From the NCBI GenBank assembly GCA_963995525.1, contig OZ023218.1, forward strand, positions 47,086,897 to 47,150,896: 64,000 bases of DNA, written 5' to 3'. Made by a program: the position numbers and the translations under genes. Below, in pieces: positions 52,181 to 64,000 of this stretch. How positions within the stretch are numbered: position 1 is the stretch's first letter; each line of letters opens with the position of its first letter. The notes beneath the pieces are model-generated. The model had not been told where the DNA came from. It saw only the letters and a list, made by a program, of their open reading frames with translations, and did no database searches. Source of the stretch: Escarpia spicata. Its lineage: Eukaryota > Annelida > Polychaeta > Sabellida > Siboglinidae.

Positions 52181-52780
52181 AACCGACCCCATTAATAAGT
52201 TAATTTATATAAACAATAATGATTGGCTTTAATTCGGTTGTGTCACCAAAATACACCATTTCAAGTGTTTTGTAAATAAAATCGACTTTCACCATCCTCC
52301 CCAACTCGACAGTGCTTCCTTTTGGTCATTAAATGGTGCATTTAAAACTTATATAATAACATATACATTACCTTTAAAGTTTTCTTGATGAATTACAACC
52401 AAATACCTTACAATATAATTTTTGGAGTTCAGAAAAATACGTAGATTATAGAGTATATCGGACATGTTGCCTTACTAGAAATGTGTATTTGACATAGTTA
52501 TGGACGATCTCATAATACAATTTTAAATTGGTCAATGCATATCAATACATAATATTGGTATCCCAAATTCTACCCATTGCTGCCAGTCTGTATATCATAC
52601 ACTTATACTATTCTTAATTAATGTTCCCTTTTGCACTGGTGTGCTTCTCTACGCATTAACATATCCACCAAGGATAACATTAAGGAATGGATGCTACAAA
52701 TTTTAAAATTAAGAATCCGAATTAGCACTTAAACGGAAGAAGCAAGAAAAAAGAATAGCGCTGCAATTGTTTTGTTCTGA
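52181..52780. other. AT-rich gene-free DNA
   Basis: No feature supported. Confidence 0.4.
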
Positions 52781-52934
52781 TGTAGTGTGTGGCAATGTGC
52801 GTTGGTGTATGTCCGTGTCTGTCTATTTGTCTCTGTCTGTCTGGCTCTCACTCTCTTATTTTGTGTGTCTGTCTGTCTGTATGTCTATATGTATTTTCTC
52901 CCCCTCTCCCTGCGTTACTATTTGAAACTATTTT

Positions 52935-53900
52935 TATGGCAGAAACGCCTGCAGAAGTACAGGCTGCATTAAATGCTGCATGTGATTATTGCCAAACATG
53001 GCACCTATCTGTTACTACTAGTAAAACAAAGGTTATTATGTTATCTTGTGGAAAGGTCAGATCACACCCACAATTCTTGTTTGGACAAAACAAATTCGAA
53101 ATAACTGATAGCTACATCTATTTGGGAACCAGTCTAAACTATAATGGACTGTTTAACAAAGCCATAACAAAACAAGTTAACTAAGCTAATGTTCAACCTC
53201 ACATCTAAAGGAAGGAAGCTAGATTTACCGATAAGCATACAGTGTGAACTGATTGTAATGCCAATTCGGCTATATGGTAGTGAAATATGGGGTTTTCAAA
53301 ATAAATGTAGAACAGATTGAGAGATACCATAGAAAATTCTTGAAAAGTCTATTAAAACTTAACAGGAACACCGCAAATCATATGGTATATGGAGAAGTTG
53401 GCAGACAAAGTGTAACACCAATTATAGAAAAGAGAATGATAAACTTTTGGGTACACTTAATTGAAGGCAACCAAAGCAAGTTACCTAGTATTATGTTTAA
53501 ACTGATGAAAAACCCACACGACAAAGGTAATTTAAAATCAAAATGGATTTAAAAAATCAAGTGTATCATTGATGGATGTTGGCTATCTAACATGTGACAT
53601 GATCATGGCAATGTAAATATAAAATGGTTGAAGCATACCCTAGAACTTAAAATGAAAGACATAAACAGACAAACATGGCACAATGAAATTCATGTAAATA
53701 GGTTGTGTACAAATTACAGAATATTCAAAAATGAAGTAATTTAAGGTTCCAGAAGTATTTAATCTACTTGAGCAAATCTGACAGAATCAATTTATGTAAA
53801 TTTCGTTGTGGAAATCACAAATGACCTATTGATGTTGATCAGTATCTCCTTGAAAATGCTCAGAGGCTCTGTACTTTATGCAACAATGGAGACCAAAATG
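52935..53900 (+). pseudogene. LINE reverse transcriptase C-terminal remnant
   Basis: Plus-strand fragments in more than one frame. The first is AACDYCQTWHLSVTTSKTKV with SYIYLGTSLNYNGLF (52935-53184). The second is IERYHRKFLKSLLKLNRNTA with MINFWVHLIEG (53274-53552). These match the end of the palm and the C-terminal region of non-LTR RTs. The stop and frame changes near 53184 and 53270 show it is dead. Confidence 0.75.
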
Positions 53901-53951
53901 ATGAATATCATTACGTACTGTCCATCACCATTTGTTTAATGTACATAATGC

Positions 53952-56900
53952 GAAATAGTCCATGGGCCAATACATATGCCGGTACCATTTTGAGGGACAA
54001 AGGCTCACTATATTTTTTTGAAAGAACATTACTTTGGGCACATTTTTCAGTATGATGGACATTCCCAAATGGTAGCGTTATACCTTTTTTGTGGGAAAAT
54101 ATGCTTTTTTGGGGTAAAATCACGTTTTTCGAAATTGTCCTTTTAAAAAAGGGAATGTACAGCTAGACTAAATTCCCAAAGTAAAAATTATGACCAGTAT
54201 AAGTTTTGATACCATTTTTTCCAAATTTTTCTCAACATTTGCCATGGAAACGGCCATTTTGGGGCAACAAAATACGTTTTTTGGTGACAAGACTTTAAAA
54301 ATTAATATCTCAGGATTCATATGAAATATTTGGGTGCTTTCAATGGTAAACCCATTCTGAGATACTCAGGCAGTTTTTCAGTTACCTATGTGTACAATAT
54401 ATTTAGGCAGAATGGTCAGTTTTGGGGTAAAACATCAGTTTCGAAATGCCCTTTTGAGATTTTCTTGCTATAAGACACCTAGCTATGCCCAAAGCTGCCA
54501 AAGTTGAGTATATCGATAAAAAACCATTGCAAAGTGATTTTCATTCATTGATATTCCTAAGGTCCCATTGATGAGTTGTTACCATGGTAACACGTACATT
54601 TCTATTTTCTTCACTTGTTATTATAGTTGATTTGAATAATGGCTGCCGAGATTACATACATTTTTGGGCACAGTGTGTAGTCTATTACAGTGAAATATTC
54701 AATTCACTCCTAAGTTACAAACTTTTCAACATGACAAATAGGAATGTCACCATTATCCAGGGTCCTTGAAGATAATGAGTAAGGTGATCTTTAAGTAAAA
54801 TATCACTTAATTAATAGTCTGGTACATCACTATTTATTTTGAAGCTATTATGTCATAGGAATTGCATTCTGATAGTTGGCCCGTCTGGTTGACTTCATCC
54901 GAGACTTGTCCAAGTTCCGTGAAACGTTGTTGATAATCCTCCTCTTTTCTCAATATTTTCAGAGGTCTAAACTTTCCTTTTCTTGAGAAGGAGCTGATGG
55001 AGTCGCATCCGGTAAATGCATGGAAGCCTATGAGTGCGCAGTGCATAGCTTTTTTCCTAATGTCGAAGCTCCCTTGTCTATGTCTACAATCTTTTCCCGA
55101 GTTTTGGTTCCTCTTCTTTGGTAGAGGTGGCATGGGATATCGGATTTGAGAGCTATGGCAAGCACCATTATGTCAGTATTTTGAGCATTGATAACAACAT
55201 GGTTGTATCCACTTTATGCTGCATCTACAGCATGGAGCAAGACCCTGGTGTCGGCCTCCTCATGTGTTGATGTGAGCTCTTCAATCTCCACACAGCTGCC
55301 TCTGGTTATTTTGAAGCATTTTTCTTCACAGGTCATGAAGATAGTCTTGTTGCCGATGCTCTCCCTATGCTTCTCATCCTTCCATTCTTCAATCAGAAAT
55401 CGTATGAGACGGTTTTTGCTGCTTTTGCAGTAGTTTTCTCATTGGCGGATTTCATGACAAGGCGCAAATGTCTTGAACCTGACTTCTTCATCTGATCCAC
55501 GTTTTCTAATCTCAGCATTCTATATATAGACACTTCTCTGTAGACATTTAACACAACATCAATTCTATTACTGTCCCTGCCTTCATGTAAAGCCATTGCA
55601 TTCATGGATACATGTGCAAATGTCTGACCTTCACGTTTGAGGCGTTGCAGAAGTGCCATTCCTTCGATGATGTTTGCATTAGGCTGTGGCACAGTCTCAG
55701 CAGCTGATACGCCCTGTGCCAGAGCTTCAGGTAGAGTTGACGTGGTTGTCTTTTGAATTGAACCATCCGGTGTCGCCAAAGCCCATGGTATTGGGCCCAA
55801 TGGGTACGCCAATACATCTTGTAGATTAAGGTCACGAGCCTGCGCAGCGAGTATCATGTTCACAAATAACAGCCGGTCAGCTTCCAAAACAATCTGCTTA
55901 CCCTTTTAAGCTGTCAGTGTAATCTTCTTCTTCAAGTCAGAAAAGGTTTTAAACTTCAGCTTGTTAATTTTCTGATGAAACGGCTGTTTCGGTGGATCTC
56001 TGTCGAGACGGTCCTTCTTGAATTTCTCATAGGCCTCTTTTCCAACTGTGTGCGCTTGCTTGATGTCTTTGGCAACCTCCACTGGTGCCAATCTCCCGCT
56101 TGTGATGCTGACAAGTTCGGGATGATTCCCACTCATTGGATTAATCCATTCTTCTTCCAGTATATGAATTGCAGAATTTACATCAGAATGGTCCATCTGA
56201 ATGCGGCTAGCCTGAAGATCAGCATGGGTGAAATTTAAATTCGGCTGAGTGACCATCTCTCTTATTTGTCTCAGAGAAAGGCTGCGATACTCTGAGATAA
56301 AATAGTACCTGCTGACAGCTGAGGCTTTCAAGCTGAATCCTTTTGTACCACCTGGAGTTTTGGTATGATCGTTTCCTCAATTGTCTGGTCAACGGGGATT
56401 TTCCCAAAAGGATTTCTTGACCCATATTGAACGGAAAAGCCTCCGTTTGACAGGTAAGCATGCGTATCTGGGTGGCCACTGGTTAGTTTGGACATTTGCG
56501 CCAAGTAGACTGAACCATAACGTAAGTAGTTTATCCGGTCGTATGCGCAAGGAAATCTCAAAATCACTCTTGAAACGGCATTTCAAAACTGATGTTTTTA
56601 CCCCGAAACTGACCATTCTGCCTAAACATATTTTACACAAAGATAACTGAAAACTGCCTGGTATCTCAGAATGGGTTTACCATTAAAAGCACCCAAATAT
56701 TTCATATGAATCCTGAGATATGAATTTTTAAAGTTTTGTCACCAAAAAACGTATTTCTTGCCCCAAAATGGCTGTTTCCATGGCAACCGTTGAGAAATTT
56801 TTTGAATATATGGTACCAAAAAATCAACACTTATACTGTTCATAATTTCCTCTTTGGGATTTTGTTCTAGTTATACGTTTCCTTTTTTAAAAGGACAATA

Positions 56901-57090
56901 AAAAAAACGTGATTTTTACCCCAAAAAAGCATATTTTCTCATAGAAAAGGTATTAAGCTACCACTTGGGAATGTCCATCATACTGAAAAATGTGCCCAAG
57001 GTGATGATCTTTCAAAATATAGTGAGCCTTTGTCCCTCAAAATGGTACCGGCATGTGAATTTTTTGGTATTGGCTCATGACCTAAAATAG
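53952..57090 (-). mobile_element. DNA transposon with ~0.5-kb inverted repeats
   Basis: Left DNA 53952-54465 and right DNA 56555-57090 are inverted copies. Both contain GCCGGTACCATTTTGAGGGA, GTATGATGGACATTCCCAA, GGGTGCTTT and TTTAGGCAGAATGGTCAG. Between them lie minus-strand coding fragments. The interior is flanked symmetrically, as in a cut-and-paste element or fold-back transposon. Exact termini and target duplication were not resolved. Confidence 0.75.
54834..56567 (-). pseudogene. Transposon-associated protein (EEADTR / FHAFTGCD family), broken
   Basis: Fragments read on the minus strand in several frames. They run in order GKIPVDQTIEETI, ASAVSRYYFISEYRSLSLRQ, ADRLLFVNMILAAQARDL, VYREVSIYRMLRLENV, then an EEADTR segment (about 55250) and CALIGFHAFTGCDSISSFSR (about 54990). 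This domain set is a widespread transposon-linked protein family in invertebrates with DxD-type acidic motifs; its biochemical role is not known to me. Several frameshifts and stops. Confidence 0.6.
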
Positions 57091-57589
57091 TTCTTTCCAG
57101 ATTCATTAATGTGATCATGTCAAAGTTTGTCTATCTAAATAATTCGTTCCCTGTTAAAACTGTGAATTGCGTAGGAGAAACATTGTAGCTTATATTTAAT
57201 TTACTAGTCATATAATTACATGTAAATAAGTTCAAATTGTGCAATACATGCATTATATGTGGTTTATTTTATTTTATATTATTTTACATTATTTGGTTTG
57301 CACTACTGATCATAAAATTATCTAAAGCACTTAATATAGTAACGCCACTGAATGTTTTATACATTGTGTGTTGTTTATGTTTTACATACTGTAAATATGA
57401 TTTATATAATACAAGTCTAGATAATGTTAAGAATACAATATGTTCTATTAAAATGTACTTTGGATAGACACATTCTCTAACACTTACAAGGGGTCGTAGG
57501 GAAATAAAACTCATTGTCACTCTCCCTCCGCGTATCTTCCCCTCCTTGCTTACTTCCTTCCTCTCCCGTCTCCTACCCTCCTCTCGCTT

Positions 57590-57990
<401 letters not shown>

Positions 57991-57994
57991 ATTG

Positions 57995-58735
57995 ACGTAT
58001 TCACATGTATTGGGTCGTTGCACATTTTACACAATGGCGAGGGTATTCTTATATGCAGGCCAACTGTGCTTCGTTCACAAACAATGTCATGGTGCATTAC
58101 CTCAGAGACAATGCATTGATTCAACTACCGTTGAACATTCTAGGCATCAAGTGCGAACCCAACAATGGTACCCTCTTAATCACATGCAAAGAGGATTTAA
58201 TTTGACTTTACTTCGAATTTAGTATGACTACCTCTGTCTAGTTCCACCTGACAGTTGTTGTACACGTGTGACCGAGAAGCAAAAAACGACCAATAGGAAT
58301 ACAGGGTTGAAATGTAGGTGACGCGACGGGTTTCAGTACAACACAGACTTAACTGGTGGATGGTTGACTAGCGTGGGTGCAGCTGACATTCTATGTATGT
58401 AACACACAATATTCGCTTGAAGCTCGATATTGTGCTTCGTGTAATAGCTAGGTGATTTCAACTGTGCAACAGACTATAGGATATGACAAAATATACCGGA
58501 AAACATAGCGTGAAGGGGTAGCCATTGCAAGATGGCTGCAACAGCGCCACCTGAAGGAAGGTATGGACTTTGGATGTTTAGAACAGCAAGTAGTTGTAGT
58601 GTATTCTATGCATTGCCTTTGGGTACAACAAGAGAATTCGTTATTGTTGACTAATTTATTCACGGCGGCAGGCACGCTCGCGCAAAAGAAGAATGTAGAC
58701 ACATCTATAGATATACACGTATATTCGCACTAGAT
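57995..58735. other. Gene-free DNA
   Basis: No supported exon or RNA gene. Confidence 0.4.
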
Positions 58736-58741
58736 TGATGT

Positions 58742-59175
58742 GTTAATGGGACATCTTGCCAATAACAATGCAAATACACACACGCTTGTGCTTGACCGAT
58801 TATTGTTAGATTATTTGGCAGTGATCAAAGTACTACACATAAATGTATCGTTACTTAAAGCATACAAAATAAATGCAGTGGTTGAAACATTTATTAATGC
58901 AAATCACCATGGCGGTGTAAACATAAGTTTTCACATAATATCTCCTCGTTTTTAATGCCGTAATGTGTTCATAGAACATCTTGCCAATCATAATGCAAAT
59001 ATACACACGCTTGTGCTTGGCTGCTTATAGTTATATTATTTGGCAGTGATCAACGTACTAAAAACAAATATATCGTCACTTAAGGCACACAAAGTAAATG
59101 CACTAGTTGAACATTGTTTAATGCAACGCACCACGGCGGAGTAAACATAAGTTCGAACACTATCTCTCTTCGTTA
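58742..59175. repeat. ~228-bp tandem duplication
   Basis: Two diverged direct copies (58742-58955 and 58968-59175) share CATCTTGCCAAT, ACACACGCTTGTGCTTG, ATTATTTGGCAGTGATCAA and GTAAACATAAGTT blocks. Confidence 0.8.
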
Positions 59176-59299
59176 TTAATTCACCATTAATACCGCACTG
59201 TGTATTATATTTGAACAACATTTGTTGGTATAATACATAGACAATAAATATCATTGAAGTTTTGGAAATTTCTCCACTGTGGGCGGCCATATTGGATTC

Positions 59300-60190
59300 G
59301 CCCCCTATCGTTGTTAACCAATACTATCCATGAATTTGCATACATCAGAATACTTATAATAGATTAGTAATATTATTTATGCCGCGTATACACACGTTTA
59401 CTGCATCATATCATATAACATAAAATATGACCACAGTTTTAATACCATTCTAACGAATAAATAACTTCACTAGGTGTAGATATGAAGATTAATTCAAGTT
59501 GAAGTTCACACCACATATTTCGCCTGACTGTGTTTGGCAGGTTATAAAAGCAGGTAAATTTCCTATGGTAATTGCAGCTTGACGTGCTCAATATATAGGG
59601 TTATATCACGTGGCATGGATGACCACACCGGTTATAGGAACGCCGGGGAGGCTCGGGGGCCGATATACCCCTCCCCTGCAGAGTACTTCCACGCGGTGTG
59701 GGTCAACTGTGAGAGATCAGGATTGTGACACTACTCTCCAGAGTAGGGTTGTAAGGAGCTCCCGAATGATGTCCCGAGCCGATCATTGGTGCAGTTAGCT
59801 CTGTATCATAGGCAGTTACGGCTCAAGTGTCTCCCACTTCCTGATTCTCTCTTTTTGTCTTGCAAAAATGAAATTCAATGTTGCAAAGTAATTTTGAAGA
59901 CCTGAAATAAACGCTCTGAAATAAAGGGAATAACATCTTACAGATCCGCTTCTGGCTTGACTAGGCATAACTGCCTCTGCTTCTTATGTCAACTCTCGCT
60001 TTTGACATCTGCTCGGACTGTGCCCATGCGTCTGAGTCTGGCACAATCCAAGATAGGAGTGGGGCAGTGTATTCAGTTTTCATAGGGTGGTTTTGCCATA
60101 ACTTAACTATTTTTGCGTCAAACGACTGCACCGGTGAAGCGTCAACCGCACACTTTGGGAAAATGTTTCATATGTCTGTACGTCGGTATA
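59300..60190. other. Gene-free DNA
   Basis: No supported gene; possibly the 3' side of the adjacent LINE remnant. Confidence 0.3.
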
Positions 60191-60199
60191 TAAATGAGT

Positions 60200-61690
60200 T
60201 ATTTCTATTATTTAATCAGCATCTTTCTTTAAATATTTTTAAGTGGTGTCCTGTCGTATATGCTTCGTTATCCCTCAATGTAATAAAAGTGAATGAGACT
60301 GCTGGATCATATTTCCCTGTTAGTATCTTATACATTTCAAACATATCTCCTCTGAGGCGACGTTATGATAGAGTTGGAAATTTCAGTCTCTCTAAACGTT
60401 GTTTGTATTCAAGGTCTTTGAAACAAGGAACTAATTCGGTTGCTCTGTACTGAACATTTTCAAGAGCAGTAATATGTTCCATTACGAAAGGACTCTATAC
60501 CGGATTAGCGTATTCAATATGTGGATGGACGACATATTTAAAAGTTGTAGAAAAACACTTTTCATCCATGTGATCGAAAGTATGTCGGATTATATCCCCA
60601 TCATCGAATTGGCTTTATTAATTTGTTTGACATATATACCTCAAAATTAAGCGATGAATCGGAATTGACTCCAATATCTGTCACCTTATCCGTACTTGTA
60701 AGTGTTGTCTGGCTGCTCCCCAGTGAATAGCCTTTATTCCTTTTGGATGAATATCCAATTATCATATGGTTACATTTATCTGGATGAAATTTCAAAAGTG
60801 GTTTAACTGTCCAGCGTTCGGCAGAGATAAGATCTTGTTGCAGTTTTATGCAGTCCTCTTCGGTATAAGTAGGATTGAATTAAGAGCTACATATCATTCG
60901 CAAACAAGAAAATAGCTCTTTATAACATCAGGTAAATCATTTGTGAATATATCAAAAAGAAGAGGGCCGATCCTTGTGGTATTCCACTGATTACCTCATG
61001 CCAATTAAAAAATGTGTTATTTACTCTTACTCATCGTATTCTGTGTGCCAGCAGAGCTGTAACCCTGTTAAGAATGTCCTCTTCTGTGCCTTACCTCTGG
61101 GATTTCTCAGTGAGTCGATTATATGAAACCCGGTCGAAAGCTTTCAAAAAATCACAATATACTATGTCTATGCATCTTCCATTATTCAGTGTTTCAGTTC
61201 ATGAATCGAGTATTTTCAATAATTGAAATACTGTAGAACGGCCCTTGATGAATCCAAATTGCTTATTATATTTTCTGGCTCTTTCCGATATCACCTTCTT
61301 TAGTATACAGTGTTCTTCTGCATCTCTAATTTTCGAATTCTGCCTCCCAATCAATGTTTAACATGTCATCCATTTTTGGAATAATCCCCTCTATTATATT
61401 TATAAACAGTTTAAATGATCGGTTCATATACTGGTGTGCAGTTGAGAACCACTTTCATAACAGAATGGTCGCTTCTTCCTAATGCTGAGGCTGTCTCAAT
61501 TGTTGAGATATCGGTATAGTCACTACTGAGTACAAGATCAAGGAGCGATAGCTTAATTGTACCTCTACGTCTAGTGGGCTCTGTAATATGTTGCACCAAG
61601 TAATTCTCAATTTGTTTTCAATAAATTAAAATTCGTTGTCATCAATATTTGCTGCTGTAGTTGAGATTATTTCCTAATCAATCTTTGAGT
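60200..61690 (-). pseudogene. Degenerate LINE (Jockey/CR1-like) on the minus strand
   Basis: Read on the minus strand from high to low coordinate, the order is that of a LINE ORF2. An endonuclease end (ETASALGRSDHSVMKVVL, 61411-61599) comes first. Then come a palm piece with SGIPQGSA and FDIFTNDLPDV (about 60900-61010), the thumb region (KFHPDKCNHMIIGYSSK, 60601-60795), and a C-terminal piece with RRLRGDMFEMYKIL (about 60300-60370). Multiple frameshifts. Confidence 0.75.
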
Positions 61691-61699
61691 AGTTGAAAT

Positions 61700-62430
61700 C
61701 TCCAAGTAGCAGAACATATAAAAAACATTTATCACTTATTTTATATAGTAATTTGTTAAGGTTGTTATTGTTCTTAGTGGTGCTGTTAGGGCGTCTATAA
61801 AAAAGAGCCTACGAGCAGGGTGACCTTCTCTTTCAGCTTCAAAATGCACAACAGTGATTCATTAAACTCAACATCAAACTGTTGCACTTGAAATGCCAAA
61901 GAATTGTGAAAAAGCAAAATCCTTAAAACAGTGGTCTTCTGTATGCGTTGAAATATGCATAAACAGTCCCCCGTGTATATGTATGTATATATCTGGAACT
62001 AATTTAGGACTGATTTGGTGTGACCTTATTTGCAATGTGGCTGTATTAATGAGGTGACCATAAACCGAGGTTCAACTGTATAACATGTGTCGATGTAGAT
62101 ACTAATTAATTTTAGGCTATATTATACCATTGTAACTGCTGATCACAAACATTGTGTACACCGTTTCGAAATATGTGTATGTCGAAATGTATGTTTAAAT
62201 AATAATGTACTTCCAACCTAACTGAAATCCTGAGATGTTGTCCAGTTAGGCAAACTATTATTGCATGAATATCCACTCTGTACACATTACTCAAGTTGGT
62301 GTCCAGCAGTATGCTTAGAATGACTTCTTCCTTATTTATTGTGTTCATACCTGTTCTGGTCCTATTTCTGTATTTGATTGCAGAGGCATGTTTATTGTGC
62401 TTAGCTCTTCTGCTGACATCAACAAGTGTC
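61700..62430. other. Gene-free DNA with a dispersed repeat
   Basis: The segment at 62030-62085 resembles the repeat at 6770-6840. Nothing else supported. Confidence 0.4.
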
Positions 62431-62434
62431 TTGG

Positions 62435-62490
62435 CTCTCTCTCTCTCTCTCTCTCTCCCTCTCCCTCTCCCTCTCCCTCTCCCTCTCCCT

Positions 62491-62540
<50 letters not shown>
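62435..62540. repeat. (CT)n/(CCCTCT)n microsatellite
   Basis: Pure CT dinucleotide flanks a CCCTCT hexamer core. Confidence 0.95.
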
Positions 62541-62543
<3 letters not shown>

Positions 62544-63660
62544 GATAACGTAAAGGATGGTCTGGTAAGATTGCCTTAAGTATGCCTCTCCTGGGGATGT
62601 AGAAAGTTGACTGTTATGCACAGTGGACAGGGACACGTGTCACACAAGCACGCACGCACACACCGTGTTATTTAAGAAGCTATGATTGAGTAGTGGCGGG
62701 ATTACGAGAGCTACCCATCAAGGTTTCAAATGGCCAGAAGTCAGTGTTTGATATAGGAAATTGTGTCACAGAGAAGAAGACAGAAAGTTGACTGTCATGT
62801 TTATACAGTGCTCGCGGCCAGTCACGCAGAGTCACCCAGAATGGGGTGATGATGAACAAGGGGTGAGCGCTGTTTTGTGGACATAACCATCTAAATGCAT
62901 CACTAGTGAGTATAATGTGCTTGGTGTGGAACTTGAAAACACGTATTCAACATTTTAATCGGACGCTATTAAACGGATATTGAGCCAGGTCATAAATGAA
63001 TAGTAATATATGTGGACTTGAAATATTCACTTGAAAGTGGATACATCTATAAAATTATTATATTCGTAGCATAGCTGCATCAATTCGTTATTTACACGTA
63101 AAATACAAGTATTGTAAAACTAATAAAAAAGCAACACGTGTTCCTGTTTGTGAACATTTATTAAATGCAATGATACATGTAGTAAGGCAATTGATAGTGT
63201 TCTGAATATACACTCGTCACATTACAAACACACAGTTTTGGTGATGTGGCTATCCCCTCACTAAATTTAAGACTGGAGCAAAGACCCCCCACACTCATGT
63301 TATGCTTCATCAAGATTGCCCACAGACCTCCCTCCATACTCTATAGATGGCCTCTTACATAATGTTCACATATCTACATGTGATTTTCGGAAGAGCATCC
63401 AAATTGAATTTTCTTTCACAAGTTCGTTGTATGGAATGTTTGAATTAGTTATTATTTCAACCGTGCCTGGCAGTTGAAAATAAAAATTGAATTATTCCAA
63501 AATGTAATGCAAATTTGGTTTTCGGTTATAGGAGTGGGCCGGTGGCTTAATATATATAACAAGATTTAACAAGATTGCCATCCAGAAAATTACTCTGGAT
63601 GGCAGTTGGACAAGGAAGCCTTTTGGCTTATCGAGAGTCCAATACTTTTTATCTACATGT
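62541..63660. other. Gene-free DNA
   Basis: No supported feature; an AGATTTAACAAGATTGCCATC-type stretch near 63560 precedes a LINE end. Confidence 0.35.
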
Positions 63661-63671
63661 ATCCCGCCTTT

Positions 63672-64000
63672 TTAAGGTGTGTGTCGATTTTTATTTTTAA
63701 ACATATTCACGCTACTAGCACCAACACAATCAGGAGATAATCTATTCCATTCATTTACAGTCCTTTGTGAGAATGAGAACTTTCTTATATATAATCTACA
63801 CTGCTCCTTTACTAATGTAGCTTCATGTCCTCTGGTCCTTCTATCTTTCTTAACTGAGAAAAAAATGTTTCTATCAATATTTTCATAACCATTCAATATT
63901 TTAAACACTTCTATGTGATCTCCTCTCAATCTCCTGGTCTCTAGTGTTGTTAAACCACATTCTTTTAGGCGTATTTCGTAACTAAGATCCCTTAGATTTG
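63672..64000 (-). pseudogene. LINE C-terminal fragment, runs off the window
   Basis: The minus-strand peptide MRGDHIEVFKILNGYENIDR, RRTRGHEATL and SFSQRTVNEWNRLSPDCV is the typical C-terminus of Jockey-type LINE ORF2. The upstream part lies beyond 64000. Confidence 0.8.

Overview
The window looks like nuclear DNA of a marine invertebrate, probably a lophotrochozoan such as a bivalve; this is inferred from content, not proven. It is AT-rich, with split genes, many minisatellites and several kinds of mobile element. Two host genes can be followed. One is a minus-strand multi-exon gene (about 1469-10405) for an unrecognised, armadillo-like helical protein. The other is a plus-strand PCNP orthologue (15821-18646, first exon not found). 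The flanks hold decayed LINEs (20388-21400, 52920-53930, 60200-61690, 63672-end), a TTAA-flanked MITE (410-1118), an inverted-repeat-bounded element (12171-15055), a DNA transposon with ~0.5 kb inverted repeats (53952-57090), and long simple repeats.

The centre is two nested elements. The outer one (26265-50180) is a tyrosine-recombinase retrotransposon of the Ngaro/DIRS type. It has the diagnostic split direct repeats A1 ... B1-A2 ... B2, an SGNH-hydrolase ORF, gag, reverse transcriptase and a tyrosine recombinase. This copy is broken: a gag frameshift, a stop in RT, an apparent loss of RNase H, and an eleven-copy 32-bp expansion inside the recombinase.

The inner one (28732-45382, 16,651 bp) is a Polinton/Maverick (adintovirus-like) element. 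It sits in the gag ORF with a perfect 6-bp target duplication (CATCGA) and 216-bp terminal inverted repeats that I read as identical. The plus-strand left arm runs: NADAR-domain gene, packaging ATPase, two small virion-type proteins, a one-helix membrane protein, integrase (frameshifted), a second membrane protein, minor capsid protein, a basic pVI/pX-like protein, major capsid protein, and adenain-like protease. These genes are packed almost stop-to-start. They converge on a minus-strand protein-primed-type PolB, frameshifted between motifs B and C, that also carries C2H2 fingers and an OTU-like segment. The right arm holds a minus-strand accessory cluster: an RPA-like zinc/OB-fold protein followed by three acceptor-preceded, phase-0 exons. 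It also holds a divergent plus-strand two-exon gene.

How it fits together: PolB and the RPA-like protein would replicate the element, integrase would insert it, and the ATPase, capsid proteins and protease would form and fill virions. NADAR and the OTU-like segment are candidate host-interaction functions. The perfect TIRs argue for recent insertion, while the integrase and PolB frameshifts argue that this copy is now defective, or that the assembly has indels.
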